64,000 nt of DNA, taken from Clavelina lepadiformis (Eukaryota; Chordata; Ascidiacea; Aplousobranchia; Clavelinidae). A program made the position numbers and the translations under genes. This document shows positions 13,435 through 24,832 of the stretch, in pieces. The stretch's first letter is position 1; each line of letters starts with the position of its first letter. The notes under the pieces were generated by a model. The model was not told the origin of the DNA. It saw nothing but the letters and a program-made list of their open reading frames with translations, and did no database searches. The DNA lies in assembly GCF_947623445.1 (NCBI RefSeq), contig NC_135244.1:4774001-4838000 (forward strand). The letters are read 5' to 3'.

Positions 13435-13782
13435 TTATTATTCACTCAATGTTATTTTCACTTATATTTTTTGAGTAACTTCTACAATTTTTTTAGCAAA
13501 ACATGTTTTGTTTAAAGCATTAGGATTTATTTACCAAGTCTTTGACTAATTGTGCTCTAATTTCATTGGTGTGTATTAAGAATAAGTAAACATATTTTAT
13601 TTGCCATCACTGAAAACTATCAGATGTGAATCAACTTAGAAATAAGAAAATTTGGAACTTATTTGCAAAAACTATTAATATAGCAGAGTATGACACTCTC
13701 AAAAGTGCAAAGTTCAGTTATACTTGTAAACATACCCAAACTATACTGTGGTTACAAGTGAAAGATGTTTTAAAAGGCTTAC

Positions 13783-13872
13783 CATGTCGCTTGTAAAAAA
13801 AGTGTAGTCCTCTTGCCAACCGACTCTTCGTAAAGGTTCATGGCTGTTGACAGCAAACATAACTGAACTCAT
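13783..13872 (-). CDS. Candidate 5' coding exon, possibly of the DGK gene
   Basis: An ATG at 13872-13870 opens 30 codons that run to a good donor (ATG|GTAAGC) at 13783. The exon ends in phase 0, which matches the phase-0 start of the next supported minus-strand exon at 11180. The peptide, rich in polar and aromatic residues (it contains RRVGWQEDYTFF), is not one I recognise. It could be the first exon of a short DGK transcript, an internal exon of the full-length form, or a chance open stretch. A decayed transposon (11837-13434) lies in the intron it would define. Transcript evidence would settle it. Confidence 0.35.
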
Positions 13873-14479
13873 TGCACATACAGTAGTTTACATGGCTTGT
13901 ATTGGCCAGACAAGACTTAAGATTAACTTTGGAATCGAATAACCTAAAAGGAAAAATAATTTATTTTGCCAAAGTTTAAGATATATTGAGGAAAAAGTAT
14001 GTAATACATTACAACCCAGTATTTCAAAACAAAGAAATCTAATGTAAAAATTAAGGTTGTCAAATGATATTTCTAATAGCTAAGTATGCAATTTTTACTA
14101 AGGCTAGTAAACAATATATATCATGAAGATGGAATGCAAGCAAGTTTATGTACTGACTGTTTAGTATTGTTAATGTATATCTGCCAATACAGTACAAGCA
14201 TAGACATGAATAGCTATGATGTCCATTTGGAAATTATAAAAAACAAGTTTCTGATGATTAAGTATCATAAGTACCATGATGCTGTTTCTATATGTAAAGT
14301 TACATAAACTATATATTGCACAGATGATACACTTCTTTATTTCTGATGTTATTTAACAAATCTGATATCACCATTTTCCAACCAAAAAGATAACTTTTTT
14401 AAGTGTGGTACCAACAGCAAACATGACACTTTTATAGTAATATATATTTTTGGAAAATGGACATACGTATACTCAAGAG

Positions 14480-14771
14480 CAGGACAGCCCACTACATTAA
14501 CCGTAGGCGATAGTTCGCCAGTAAAAAATTGTTAGGATAACCTACTATCAGTTTTTTGGACTTTTGTACTTTTACGCTCCTACTTAAAGATTTTGTAGGT
14601 CAAATTATTGAATATGTCATGAGTAAGTTGCTTAAATAATTATATAAATATACATTTATAGTAATCTGCGTTAAGGTTTCTTTGTGGGTCAATTGGTCGA
14701 TAATTTTGATCGGGCCATTGTAAATGTAGCATAGTAGCTTAAAAGTATAGCCTAGGTGTTGGACAATCCTG
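14480..14771. mobile_element. hAT-type MITE, 292 bp
   Basis: The termini are CAGGACAGCCCA at the left and GGACAATCCTG at the right, an imperfect inverted repeat. An exact 8-bp target duplication, ctcaagag, flanks it at 14472-14479 and 14772-14779. The duplication is nearly self-complementary, so chance is slightly more likely than for the other copies, but ends and length fit a hAT MITE. No coding capacity. Confidence 0.75.
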
Positions 14772-15884
14772 CTCAAGAGTATAAAAAGATTCCATTCACA
14801 TTAAGTGGTCATGTGGTCTAAGAGAGATAAGCCTAATCAAAAATGGACGCAAATTTCAACCATTATTGTGATTCTCACAAACCTGAATTTTGCAGGCAGA
14901 TCTGAGTCAATTTTATATTTTCTCAATATTAAGAAAACAATTTAAACAAACGGTAGAACAGAACACCGAAAAAAATTGAACCCTACGAGCACTTTTTTGG
15001 CTTAGGCTAACTGTAAACACAAGCTAAAAGTGATTGCATGGTATAACCGTAATCTAAAAAGTCCAGACCGAACTCTAAGCCCAGATTGGAAAGTCTGCTG
15101 TTTTTGGGTGAGAAATTTCCGCCACAATAAGATGAAACAATAGCTATTGCATGAACAATAAATTTTAATCCCCGGTTGTGCACTTAGCATACTTTCCAAT
15201 CTCAATCTGGTTCTTGGCTAAATCTCTAGTCAATCGCCCACACTCAGGGTAACTTGGTTGTTACGTCTCTCATACTTTTACACTTAGGTTTTCCACATTT
15301 AGGTTTCAATGGGAAGAAATTAAGAGTTACGGTAATTTACGAAAGAAAATTTAGTTTCGTAATAATTTCCTAAAGTTGGTCCTAATTCCTGACAGACAGT
15401 ACAGAAGTAAAAGAGACCCACCAACTGAAACCTTGACCATTTACCCTGTAAACTAAATTTAACCATCCGTGAGCGTTTTCTCTCGTCATTACTGCCCATT
15501 TCAAACAATGAAACCTGAAGATGGTACTTCGAAATTTCAATTTTTTCAAACTTCCTCCACCCCACGCGTCACCTGGCTGACTGAGTGAGGAGAAACCGGT
15601 TACTCAATGGTCATTACCTCTGCAAGGTTCACGCTTCTGCTGATGTGTGGTCCACATAGGCTAATAATGTGGTTTACTGAGACCATGGGAACCTCTGTTA
15701 CAATAGTGCGCTTTAACCTATTGTCTACGCCTCTACGGGCTGTTCCGACGATGTCTAATGTCTATTGCCTTTAGCGATTCACTTAATGTCGTCAATTTAC
15801 CGCTACGTGCCGCCAAACCTCCATTGATTAAAGATTCTAAAAAGAGCTTTGTAGCTGGAGTAAAGAGCTAATCATTCTACCAGT

Positions 15885-18062
15885 GTTGTAATGACTCGAG
15901 TCATGTCAATGAGTTACGTTTTTTGTTGAATCGAGTCAATTGTTCCCTTTTTATAAAAAATTGATCATGTCCTGGGCCGATCTACTTGTAAAAATGCCGA
16001 ACTGTTTCAGTTTGCTAATCCGCCCTTGAATTAACCTTGACATCTTGAGGCACGCTGCGATTAAGTGTAAAGGAAATTTGGTTACTTTAACTTAAGTTTC
16101 GTTGACCTGGACTGCTTACTTAAGTGATTTAGATTTTAAAATTAAATTGCAGAGTGTTTGCACAATGTTTTCTTGCACAATAAATGCAAGTTGATATAAC
16201 CCGGTCCAGATCGTGACGCAACAATTGTAATCGTCACTTGTAGGCCTGTACGTGATTCGAAATGTGTTTGTTTTGCTATAAACAACTTTTGCGTGAGTTT
16301 ACCATATCGAAAAACGTGGTGTGCTATGTTTAATAGCGTTAAAGATTCCCGTCCTCATAATGTTTTCAATAATTACAGTATATAAAGCAGTGAGGGTTTT
16401 TCTAAACGTGTTTTTGACATTTCTTCCATATTAATCTCAAACGTTTTCAAATCCTGAGTGTCATCGTCAATGACAGTTTGTGTGAAGGTTTGTTTGTTGC
16501 TAATGACAGTTGACAGTTTGGCAATGTCAGTCATTGGGAAGTGCAGAAGACGTAGCAATGCTTCCTATGGAGTCCGTTGACATGCTTTCCCGGAATATTT
16601 TGGATTTACAAGGTATAGAACGAAATGCATCAAATTTCACTTTTTTATTGTCTGGGAATTAACTTGCGAAGATTTGCTACCTCTTAGCATCATTTCTTGC
16701 CCAAATTAACTTAAAACTTCAAATACTTGACATTCAGATTAAATATAGGCTTTGGTGTTTGCTGAGCTAAGCACTCACGTATTTAGAGGAGGGGTATCGG
16801 ACCATATGCGTTTTTACATCTTTCTTTTCTATTGTTATTTCCTTTTGTTTATCGCATTCCTTTGCATGCAACCGCTTATCGGAAATTATCGCAAAGTCAT
16901 TGTATATACCCAGTGCCGGATTTACCCAATAGGCTACGCAGGCTGAAGCCTAGGGCCTCAAAATCCAGGGGCCTCGAAATTCAATTTCGAAGTTTGGGAT
17001 TGATGCCGCTTTAATTGCTTTAGAGAACCTTACGTCGTATTTTTAGGGCAGGGGTTCGTCTTTTGGACATCTTGACACCTTTGGTATACCATTTTGTACC
17101 AAAGACATCCCAAAATTAAGAACATGCAAATAGTGTCTTGTTTTTTTTTTTGTTTTTGGAACATTGGTTGCTTTGCACGCACAGTCGAATCTGACTTCAA
17201 AAATAAAATAAAGGGCCTCACAAATGGAATAGCCTAGGGCCTCTCATGGTCTAAATCCGGCCCTGTATATACGTTACTAAATCCTTTTAGGCTATACGGC
17301 GTTTCAAAATCGTTTTAGAAAATGCTTAAAAATTGTACTCATAATTTAACAGCTATTGTACATTATAAGCATTCAAAACGTGAAAAATTTATTTTGAGGC
17401 AGCTTAAAGTGGTTTTTAAAACGTAAAAACCAAAAAATTTTCGATCCGTGCATTTTTCGCCAGGTGAACAAACGTGGGAATTTTTGACCGGGCTTTAAAA
17501 ACATTTTGCCCCCTTCCTTTCGTCGCAATTCTAGATACTCCACTGAAGCTAAGCATAATAACGAGTAAATATTATTCGCGTATGCAGTGATGTGTTTCAA
17601 ACTGCATTGAAGTGATCCAAAATTTTTTTTAACACCTAGGTCTAAAACTCCTGCATTTAGTCACCCCACCCCAAACGTATGAAGCAAAAATGTTTGGTTT
17701 TTATGTCTTAAACCGACTCAAAATAGGCTACTGTTAAATGTATTTGCATTGTTTTACGTACAACAGCTGACAATGTACGGTGAACAACTTTGTAGCGCTT
17801 TGTATAATAACTTTGATACTTTAATAACCTATTCTACTTTCAGTCTCATAGCTGCAATAATTCCTGTCTCGCAGTCCCCCAAACTCAAAATTGTTATTTA
17901 ATAAGTTATTCATGAGGAATTGAAGTATAACTCGTTGACCCCCTGTCAGCCTGTGCCACTTTCGCAGTCCCCCCAGAGGCATGCGGACCTTAGTTTGGGA
18001 ACTACTGCATTATGCAGTGCAGTCAAGCAATATGATAAAGTGACTTGAGTCATTACAACCAG
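15885..18062. repeat. Inverted-repeat pair bounding about 2.2 kb, unresolved element
   Basis: At the left, gttgtaatgactcgagtca; at the right, its near reverse complement tgacttgagtcattacaac (one mismatch in 19). Such a pair at opposite ends suggests a larger DNA transposon, but I find no convincing target duplication. A separate hAT element (16911-17265) lies inside. Short open frames in between are not recognisable. Treat as probable transposon-derived sequence. Confidence 0.4.
16911..17265. mobile_element. hAT-type MITE, 355 bp
   Basis: The termini are CAGTGCCGGATTTA at the left and TAAATCCGGCCCTG at the right. The flanks are tatatacc (16903-16910) and tatatacg (17266-17273), a 7-of-8 match consistent with an ageing 8-bp duplication. 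Near both ends the interior repeats the phrase cctagggcctc, so the subterminal inverted or direct repeats extend inward. No coding capacity seen. Confidence 0.8.
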
Positions 18063-18997
18063 GGATGTCCACTATGAAATACCCAATCGATTTGAAAACA
18101 AATAAATTAATTAATTATTCACATAAATTATTATGTTTCTCAAAAAGTATTCAAAATTAAAAGTCTTGATTGTTTTTACGGCAAAACGTCAGCTAATAGT
18201 TGGTTTTGGTGAATAGTTTGATATGAATTGGAATAAAGGAAAACTGAAAATATTTTGCTTGTTTGCAATAAGATGTTAATGCATATTGCCAATCAAACTT
18301 AGTATAGAAACAGGCATACACTGTTACCAGCATTCATGTTCATTTCATCTGGGTTTTGATTTATATCAATTGGATTACAGTTAAACATATGTGAAAAACT
18401 AATTTGCAAACAAATGTTTAAGTTCATCAATTAAGTTTATAAATATTAAATAACAAGTATGTTCAAACAAGCAACAATGAGATTCCAAACAAAATGAAAA
18501 TGTAGCTACACCGATGAATAACAAATGAAACAAACTCCAGTACAACATATTACTATTAGTTGCAACACGCGATGAGCAAACAATAAACAAAAAATTCAAA
18601 TGTTCACATGAACAACATATACAAATAATGCCTTAAAGGTGAGCTGGTACATTACGTAGACTTTCAGGGTCTTTTAAAAATAATAATCATAAAGCAATCT
18701 GGTTAAAAACGACATAAATTCACATAGTACACTTAAGTATCTCAAACAATTTTGAAGCTACATATATAAAATGCTGCATACAATATGGACCTTCTCAAAC
18801 ACAAACATATCTTATTAATGAAGCATCCATATTGTCTAAAATGCAGCAAGTGCAACTAGCTGAGAAACTTTGAGTTTTGCATGCGATACAGTTATGAGAA
18901 AATTATTATCACAGAAAATTACAAAACACAGTTATGGCAATTTTGGACCAAAATAAAATGAAAACCCAACTACAAGGCAATACAAGAATTCCACTAA

Positions 18998-20215
18998 CTA
19001 TCCAAACACCTTGCGTTTGTATTTTAGTTCAGTATAGTTTGTCGATAATAGAACCATAGCATGTAGCAAAAACCAAACATCGCCACCGTCACAATTTTGG
19101 CTCAGCTTTAACCAGTTTTCCAACCAGTACACATTTGCTTCATATGATAAAGCAGCACTATTTAAGCCTCGCATTAATGTTGCAATTTTGATGTCTCCAT
19201 GGCTTAATTTATGCAAAAGATTTTCTTTTCTAATTTTATCGTCTAAAGAAAGAATGAGATTGGCATTCTTACGCAACCGATGACACTTCCATGGTGAAGG
19301 TTGATATGGTGAAACCATAACTGTCCGACAGAAAGCACTCAAAAGTACATTCACTGTGTTGTCCAAGTTGAATGGGCTTTCCATTGCTTTGCAGAGAGGT
19401 TTGAAGGATTTTAATAAAAAGTTTGTTGGGATAGATCCGGTGGTAATAGTGTTGCAAATGTCATCAAGAATGTAACGAGTATTCGGATTAGGATAATTTA
19501 GTTTGTGATAGTTCATGTGATTCAGGATTATACCATAATAAAGTGCCCGCTCTTGATGAATCTGCTGAAAAAATGTTATCCTCTGCGATTTTGTCCAGAA
19601 TGACAGCGGCAAAACATAACGTGGAAATAAAGATACAGGCAAAATTAACAGGAAAAATCCAAAAGGCATCATAAGTATTGGTAGCAATGGAGCCATTTTT
19701 ATGAAGTCTCGGTTGGTTGAATGGACCACCATTTCTTCATTGTAAGTTGTATGAGCATTAGGGTCCATTCGTAATCTGTTTCTCACAACAAAATAGATTT
19801 TTAAATCTGCCCAGAGCACCCTTGCTCCTGCAGTCAACATATCAGCATACTTCTTGCCTGCAGGCGATACAGAAGCTAACCAATCATCAAACTTATAAGC
19901 CAGTTTTGTAACAAAGTTTTTTGAGTCTCGCTTCAACGAAAGGCATTGTGTCGATGCTGAAAAATTTCGGTGTTGCAAGGAAATCCTTTCACAATTCAAT
20001 GTGGTTTGGTAAGCAAAAGTAAGTGCGGCATTATTGTTTAAAGGTACTGTGGGAAAATGATCATTTCGAAACAAAGTGGATCTAGCACCGCTCAAACCGG
20101 TGTGCCAACCTGTCTTGGCATGTCTTAAAAACAACTTTCTGGTACTGCACAACACGATTACTCGTTTTAAGTTTCCTCCGACCTTGTTACACCCGGTCAG
20201 TGTATAATAGGCCAT
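18998..20215 (-). CDS. LETMD1: LETM1 domain-containing protein 1-like, single exon
   Basis: A 405-codon uninterrupted frame from ATG at 20215 to the stop at 18998. LETMD1-type proteins are mitochondrial membrane proteins with a LETM1-like, ribosome-binding-type domain. The N terminus (about residues 1-100) is Arg/Lys/Ser-rich and poor in acidic residues, as in a mitochondrial targeting sequence. A basic segment with RNRLRMDPNAH is followed by one hydrophobic membrane stretch near residues 175-195 (PLLPILMMPFGFFLLILP) and then by LFPRYVLPLSFWT, the hallmark LETM1-family sequence after the membrane helix. The remaining roughly 200 residues form the helical LETM-like domain. The human protein is about 360 residues. 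The gene is intronless here, unlike its multi-exon neighbours. Assignment to LETMD1 rather than LETM1 rests on length and the lack of EF hands and coiled-coil tail; it is fairly secure but from memory. Confidence 0.85.
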   Translation of the reverse strand: MAYYTLTGCNKVGGNLKRVIVLCSTRKLFLRHAKTGWHTGLSGARSTLFRNDHFPTVPLNNNAALTFAYQTTLNCERISLQHRNFSASTQCLSLKRDSKNFVTKLAYKFDDWLASVSPAGKKYADMLTAGARVLWADLKIYFVVRNRLRMDPNAHTTYNEEMVVHSTNRDFIKMAPLLPILMMPFGFFLLILPVSLFPRYVLPLSFWTKSQRITFFQQIHQERALYYGIILNHMNYHKLNYPNPNTRYILDDICNTITTGSIPTNFLLKSFKPLCKAMESPFNLDNTVNVLLSAFCRTVMVSPYQPSPWKCHRLRKNANLILSLDDKIRKENLLHKLSHGDIKIATLMRGLNSAALSYEANVYWLENWLKLSQNCDGGDVWFLLHAMVLLSTNYTELKYKRKVFG

Positions 20216-20323
20216 GTTTTCACATAACCTTAACCTTTTACTGGCATGTAGTCACTGACACAGTACGGCAATAACGCTGCTGTAAGTCGAAGTCTCGAAG
20301 ATGATTGTGAACTCAATTGCATG

Positions 20324-21135
20324 CAGGGTTGCCAGATTTTGCAGAGCAATATATACCAAATATCAAAAAATTATATACCAAATGTATACCAAACCAATCT
20401 GCAAAAATATATACCAAATTTATACCAAACAGATCTGAAAAAGCAAATGAAACGTTAATGTAAAAACACTTTTTACACACACACCAACTTTAGGAGTAAT
20501 TTTTGAAAGCTATCTAACTTACAGAAAAACGTTACTTTGACTGTTTAATTCATAATATGACTAGTTTTATTGATTAGTGACTATTGTTAACGCAAAACAC
20601 TGCAGATCAGTTTTAGCCCACATAAATGGGTTCTGGATTAGCATTAGTTTCATCATCTGCAAAGTTTGCAATAAGGTGCATCTCCTCCATCACTAGATTT
20701 AGAGATCCAAGGAAATTCATGAGACCATTCTGAACGAAATTTTCGTTGACCATCATAACGTGGTTTCCATTTCCTTGATGCCATTATTATTCAATTTTGA
20801 ATTTATCGTATAACGCCTTATAAACCAACTAAATTTAGCGCCCAGCTACCGTTTTCTCAAGACGGCTGAGAACAGTGAGTGACAGTCAGCACTCAGCAGT
20901 TCAGTTTCAGTAAATTCAGTCCTACACTCTACTGTTAGTCTGTTACTGCAGGGTTGCCAGATTGTAAAGTAAATCTGTGGTAGAAATTCAGAAACAGTTT
21001 TTTTAATTTCAAAAATATACCAAGAATATACCAGTTTTCCAAAATATACCAAACGAAAAAATCGCATACCAAACAGATTTGAAATATTCCAGATTTCTGG
21101 AATTTGGTATATAAATATACCAGTTGGCAACCCTG
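20324..21135. mobile_element. hAT-type element with tataccaaa repeats, 812 bp
   Basis: The left end is CAGGGTTGCCAGATT and the right end GGCAACCCTG. An exact 8-bp duplication, attgcatg, flanks it (20316-20323 and 21136-21143). A second internal copy of the left-end sequence starts at 20949, so a partial second element may be embedded. The interior is full of irregular repeats of tataccaaa near both ends. A minus-strand relic at 20653-20784 preserves part of a hAT N-terminal zinc-finger region. The element begins about 110 bp upstream of the LETMD1 start codon, so it sits in the promoter or 5' UTR area of that gene. Confidence 0.85.
20653..20784 (-). pseudogene. N-terminal fragment of a hAT transposase
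   Basis: An ATG at 20784 opens 43 codons to TGA at 20655-20653. The peptide starts MASRKWKPRYDGQRKF, continues with an EWSHEFPWI stretch and ends with a CXXC pair (YCKLCR). This W-rich segment followed by a CXXC is how TTF/BED-type zinc fingers of hAT transposases begin. No later part of a transposase is seen in the element, so this is a relic. Confidence 0.5.
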
Positions 21136-24100
21136 ATTGCATGTGTTTACTGTTTTGATCACGGCGTTTATCGCCTCTACCGACTGAAAATAAATTGCGT
21201 ACATATCACTAAGGGCCGCTGTAAAACATTAATTTTGAACAAAAAAGATTTAAATATTCCTAAAATTATATTTTTATGTAAAAGGTCGATAAGATTTTCG
21301 TTTTTATTTTAATAAATCTATGCTACAAATAAACAAAGAATAACAAATATATAAAAAATAAATATAATTTTCTCGCAGCGCGTTGGAGCCTATTGTAACT
21401 TTGCAAGAGCTTCATGAAAAAGGTTTTTCCAAAAAAATTAGAACTTATTGGCAAAATCTTTTATTTGATGAAAAAAATTTTAGCCTTTACGTCTTTTTTC
21501 TCGGTGCGACTGTTTAAAGACTGAAAATACTAAGGTTTGCAGGAAGCATATTTACAGTAGCGTAATTATGGTTTATGTATTCAAATTCGCAATTATGAGT
21601 ATCTTTTTACTTTTGCGTACATTCATGTCTCACCATCACAAGCGAGAGTAGCCGAAAATGATGGTTTTCAAGTTTTATTGATGTTTTGTCAATGTCAAAA
21701 AGTACAGTTTATTGAAAATCGACCAGCTTGTCCCAAATGAAATCGACAACAACAAGTTTCAGAACAAAACGCTCAAGGCTACATAAATTAACAACGTTGT
21801 TCCAATCGCAAGTCTAATACGTGTTCGTCCACTTGACATGTGAATGTCGAACAAGTAAGCTCGCTTATTTCTGCGAAGAGGCGAAAGTCAGGTGTGATGT
21901 CTTTTAGACAGGTATAGCCACTTCTAGAAGTATCTCTATATAGATTATAGCCTGACCAAAATAGTGATCTAGGAAAGGGTATAATAAAAAAGAAATTATT
22001 TTTCAAGTCTCCATGAAAAAGGTTATTTGTTGCGACTTTAAGTGGAGACAGCATAATTTATGACAAATTGTTTTGTTGGTTCAGTTAGCCTACTTGCTTT
22101 TTTATTTTGAAAGCCTTTTTGTCATATTAATAGGTCATTTTTATCCCTGTCGAAAAAATCTCAGCATTTTATTATTTTGGTAATATTTTGTAATTTTGAT
22201 AAACGCTCATAATAAAAATTACCAGTTACTCTTTGTGAATCGACAAAACGATGCAGTAGATTCAGGCAATATTAGGGTTTTTAAACGTAAATTACTAAAA
22301 ACTTAGTAAGTAAGGAATATATAATTCTACACTATGTTGCTACATCACAGATAATGCAATTTAGCTATTTACAATTAATATGTCTTTGTCTTTGCATGTA
22401 CTTGCATGTTTGGTTACTTTGGAGTGGCTTAATTACTGTTGTTTTTACATGATTTCTTTTATGGTGTCAGTTGTAACTGAACTTAGCCTAAACATTTTTT
22501 TCGATAGAAAATAAATATTATGCTGATAGCGATATACACCACACGCAGTCCTATTAGCAACCACTTTGTGTATATGTAGTTTTGCCAAGTCTGCCAAAAA
22601 TAAAAGTAATATTTTAAAGTCTTTTTCGCATGAGTATAGCTTAGCTATACTGATTTGTTTTGAGCACTGATTTTTATGATCAAATTTTTTTTTTGTAACT
22701 TTTAGAAACCGATTGGTTCGAGCGCTGGTCTTGCAATTATGTGCGGCTCATGAACCGTGTTCGATATCCAGTGACGAAAAGGGAAAAATATTTTATCTCG
22801 TTTTCGAAATTGAAACGATGAAACTTTCACACATTAGCCTACTTTCATTTATCTCATTTCGAGTAATTCTTAATCTGCCTACCACCACCTTGTATTTGGT
22901 AAAGTAAGAACGTTTTAAGGATTGAATTACCGTGACTCAGACAGGATAAACTTTGAAACCTATCTCATTTTGTGTAGTATAATTTTGAAAGCATCCCGAA
23001 GTCAAGCAACCTTCTTTGTGTAATCGATTATTATCACCACTCTTTTGTTTGCAGCTTTGTAGATTCCAAATTTGTTAAAGCACTTAAATGTTAATTTCAT
23101 TCGGCCTCCCACGGTGTGTTGGCTTGACAGAACGTCGAATTGCGTTAATGAAACAACTTCCACTTCAAAAAATTTGTTAAGTTTTTGAAATCTGTGTTTT
23201 TTTAATCTTTTTATCTGTGCAACATCGTAGTCCTACTCAAACAGTCGGCAGGAGCCTATAGAAAGTATAGAGTATAGATGATACTAGATCTTACAAAGCA
23301 GTAACAATTGCTGTAAATTTTTCTTAATAAGAACGGTTGATAGATCTCAAATTGCAATAAACGGAGGATCAAAAATAATTATGCCTTTTAATGTTTCTAA
23401 AATTTTCCTGATCAAGGTAATTAAGACGCTGAGGCAATTTACGGTCAAGATTTCCTTGACACGTTAAAACGACAGGTATTCAGCACTATAATTACACGTT
23501 ACCTTCTTATGTCGTTACAACGATCAGCCTATGTAACAAATTTCGTTCCCGAAAGTTACAGTAACTGATTACGGATAACATAAGTTGCCTTACATTAAGT
23601 AAACGTAGCTTTACATCAGCCAATAATTAGACGTACTGTACTGTATTTTTTAAGATGGTTTCGACATGTTTATCACACAACAAATACACAAGCAACATAA
23701 GCGTGATTTATAAAAGAAACCGGTTTATGTTTGTTTATCGCTCCTGGCAAAATGAATTTTATGGAGGTATTTCTCGGCATTACATACTTACTCACTCAAT
23801 AGTTTTAGGGAAAAACTTCAAAATCTATAATAAGCACAAAAGGTCATACCATTATTGTTTAAACGTTTCGTGAACTGAATGTTAGAGGTTAACGTTTAAA
23901 GTAGAAGTAACAACATGTAATTAGTAACAAGGCTATAAGTTAATACAGTGACCTAAGGTGTTGTAAGAATATGGGCCAACGAAAAGTGAAAATACCGGAA
24001 ATAGTTTTTACACATATAGGCACTAATTAATGTAGTATTTTTAATAGTATCACTCATGAACACGATTTTGAGTCTGGAAAGAAAGTTCAGCTTTATAAAT

Positions 24101-24297
24101 AGTTAATTACGCTGATCTCGATTATTCAAAAATATTTTCCCATAACTTCAAATTTCTCTGAAAAATTCGTGATTTAAATCTCTGCAATTCGGTACCATTA
24201 GCAAGAGGCTTGTTTTAACGTGATATTTTATCGTTTTATTGTAACTGGTATGGTTCCAGTTATATGGGATAATTGTGACGTGTTTGTCAGAACCAGT
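21136..24297. other. AT-rich intergenic stretch, no supported gene
   Basis: No exon with good splice sites and coding character was found. A minus-strand frame of 88 codons at 21788-22054 starts with ATG but has no recognisable domain, and I do not call it a gene. A weak tRNA-like patch lies near 22703-22785. Confidence 0.5.
22703..22785 (+). repeat. Possible decayed tRNA-derived SINE
   Basis: The patch contains a B-box-like sequence (gtgttcgatatcc) about 50 bp downstream of an A-box-like ggttcgagcgctggt. The order and spacing fit a tRNA-derived SINE head, but there is an extra base in the B box and no clear body or tail. It is not a functional tRNA: no cloverleaf could be drawn. Confidence 0.2.
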
Positions 24298-24305
24298 CAT
24301 TAGAC

Positions 24306-24832
24306 CAGGGGCGACGAACCTATTCGATGACGCGGGCCACTTTGTCAGTTACGGCTGAGCAAGCGGGCCGCACAATTTTTTTAACATTTTGCATAATAAT
24401 TAGCATTCAAGCACAACCGCTTCATTTGGCAGATTTTTAGCTGCTCCCGCGGCCGCAAAAAATACATCGATTGAGTGCGGCAATCTATTGAAGACATACT
24501 GCTGCGACTCAATTGTGCTATCAGCTTTTGATATCGCATTGCGCAAAGATTAGAAACAGGTGAAAGAAAGTTCAAGACTGCTGGTCTCACCGGACGCTTC
24601 GTTCAAGACTGCTGGTCTCCCGGACGCAAAATTTAACCCTAAATTCCGGACATGTCCGGAATTTTCCGGACGGTATGGCAACCCATACCCATACCGGTAT
24701 GGCAACCATTTCCGGACGGTATGGCATAGGAATTTCCTATAAGTCCTATATGCCTTGCATGTATGGGCGTTTGTCAAATCGTTTGGTGGGCCGCACAAAA
24801 TTGTTTGGCGGGCCGCAGGTTCGTCACCTCTG
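24306..24832 (-). mobile_element. hAT-type element, family A, copy 2 (inverted)
   Basis: The left end is CAGGGGCGACGAACCT and the right end AGGTTCGTCACCTCTG, flanked by an exact 8-bp duplication, cattagac (24298-24305 and 24833-24840). It is the reverse orientation of the element at 9154-9630. The two copies have a 207-bp stretch (24381-24590 here, 9346-9555 there) whose conceptual translation is identical in all 69 codons, so they are young relative to each other. This copy is about 50 bp longer, mainly because a ccggacggtatggcaacc unit is repeated near 24660-24725. Confidence 0.9.

Larger units (their letters stand above)
13873..18997. other. Repeat-rich interval without a supported gene
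   Basis: Apart from the transposons listed, this 5-kb stretch has no exon I can support. The upstream C1-domain exons of the DGK gene would be expected here or beyond on the minus strand, but no HX(n)CXXC pattern with good splice sites was recognised. Short open frames near 15320-15565 (minus) have no recognisable product. Runs of cagtccccc and a hAT-like right end (gggaactactg near 17999-18009) hint at one more decayed element with no matching left end. Confidence 0.5.

Noticed and set aside
15320..15565. Minus-strand 81-codon frame near expected DGK 5' exons
   Set aside because: No ATG at the start, ambiguous splice sites and no match to a C1 or RA domain pattern.
17870..18012. Sequence ending gggaactactg, like a hAT right end
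   Set aside because: No matching left end or 8-bp duplication was found.
21788..22054. Minus-strand 88-codon frame with ATG
   Set aside because: No domain, no splice partners, and in AT-rich intergenic sequence.
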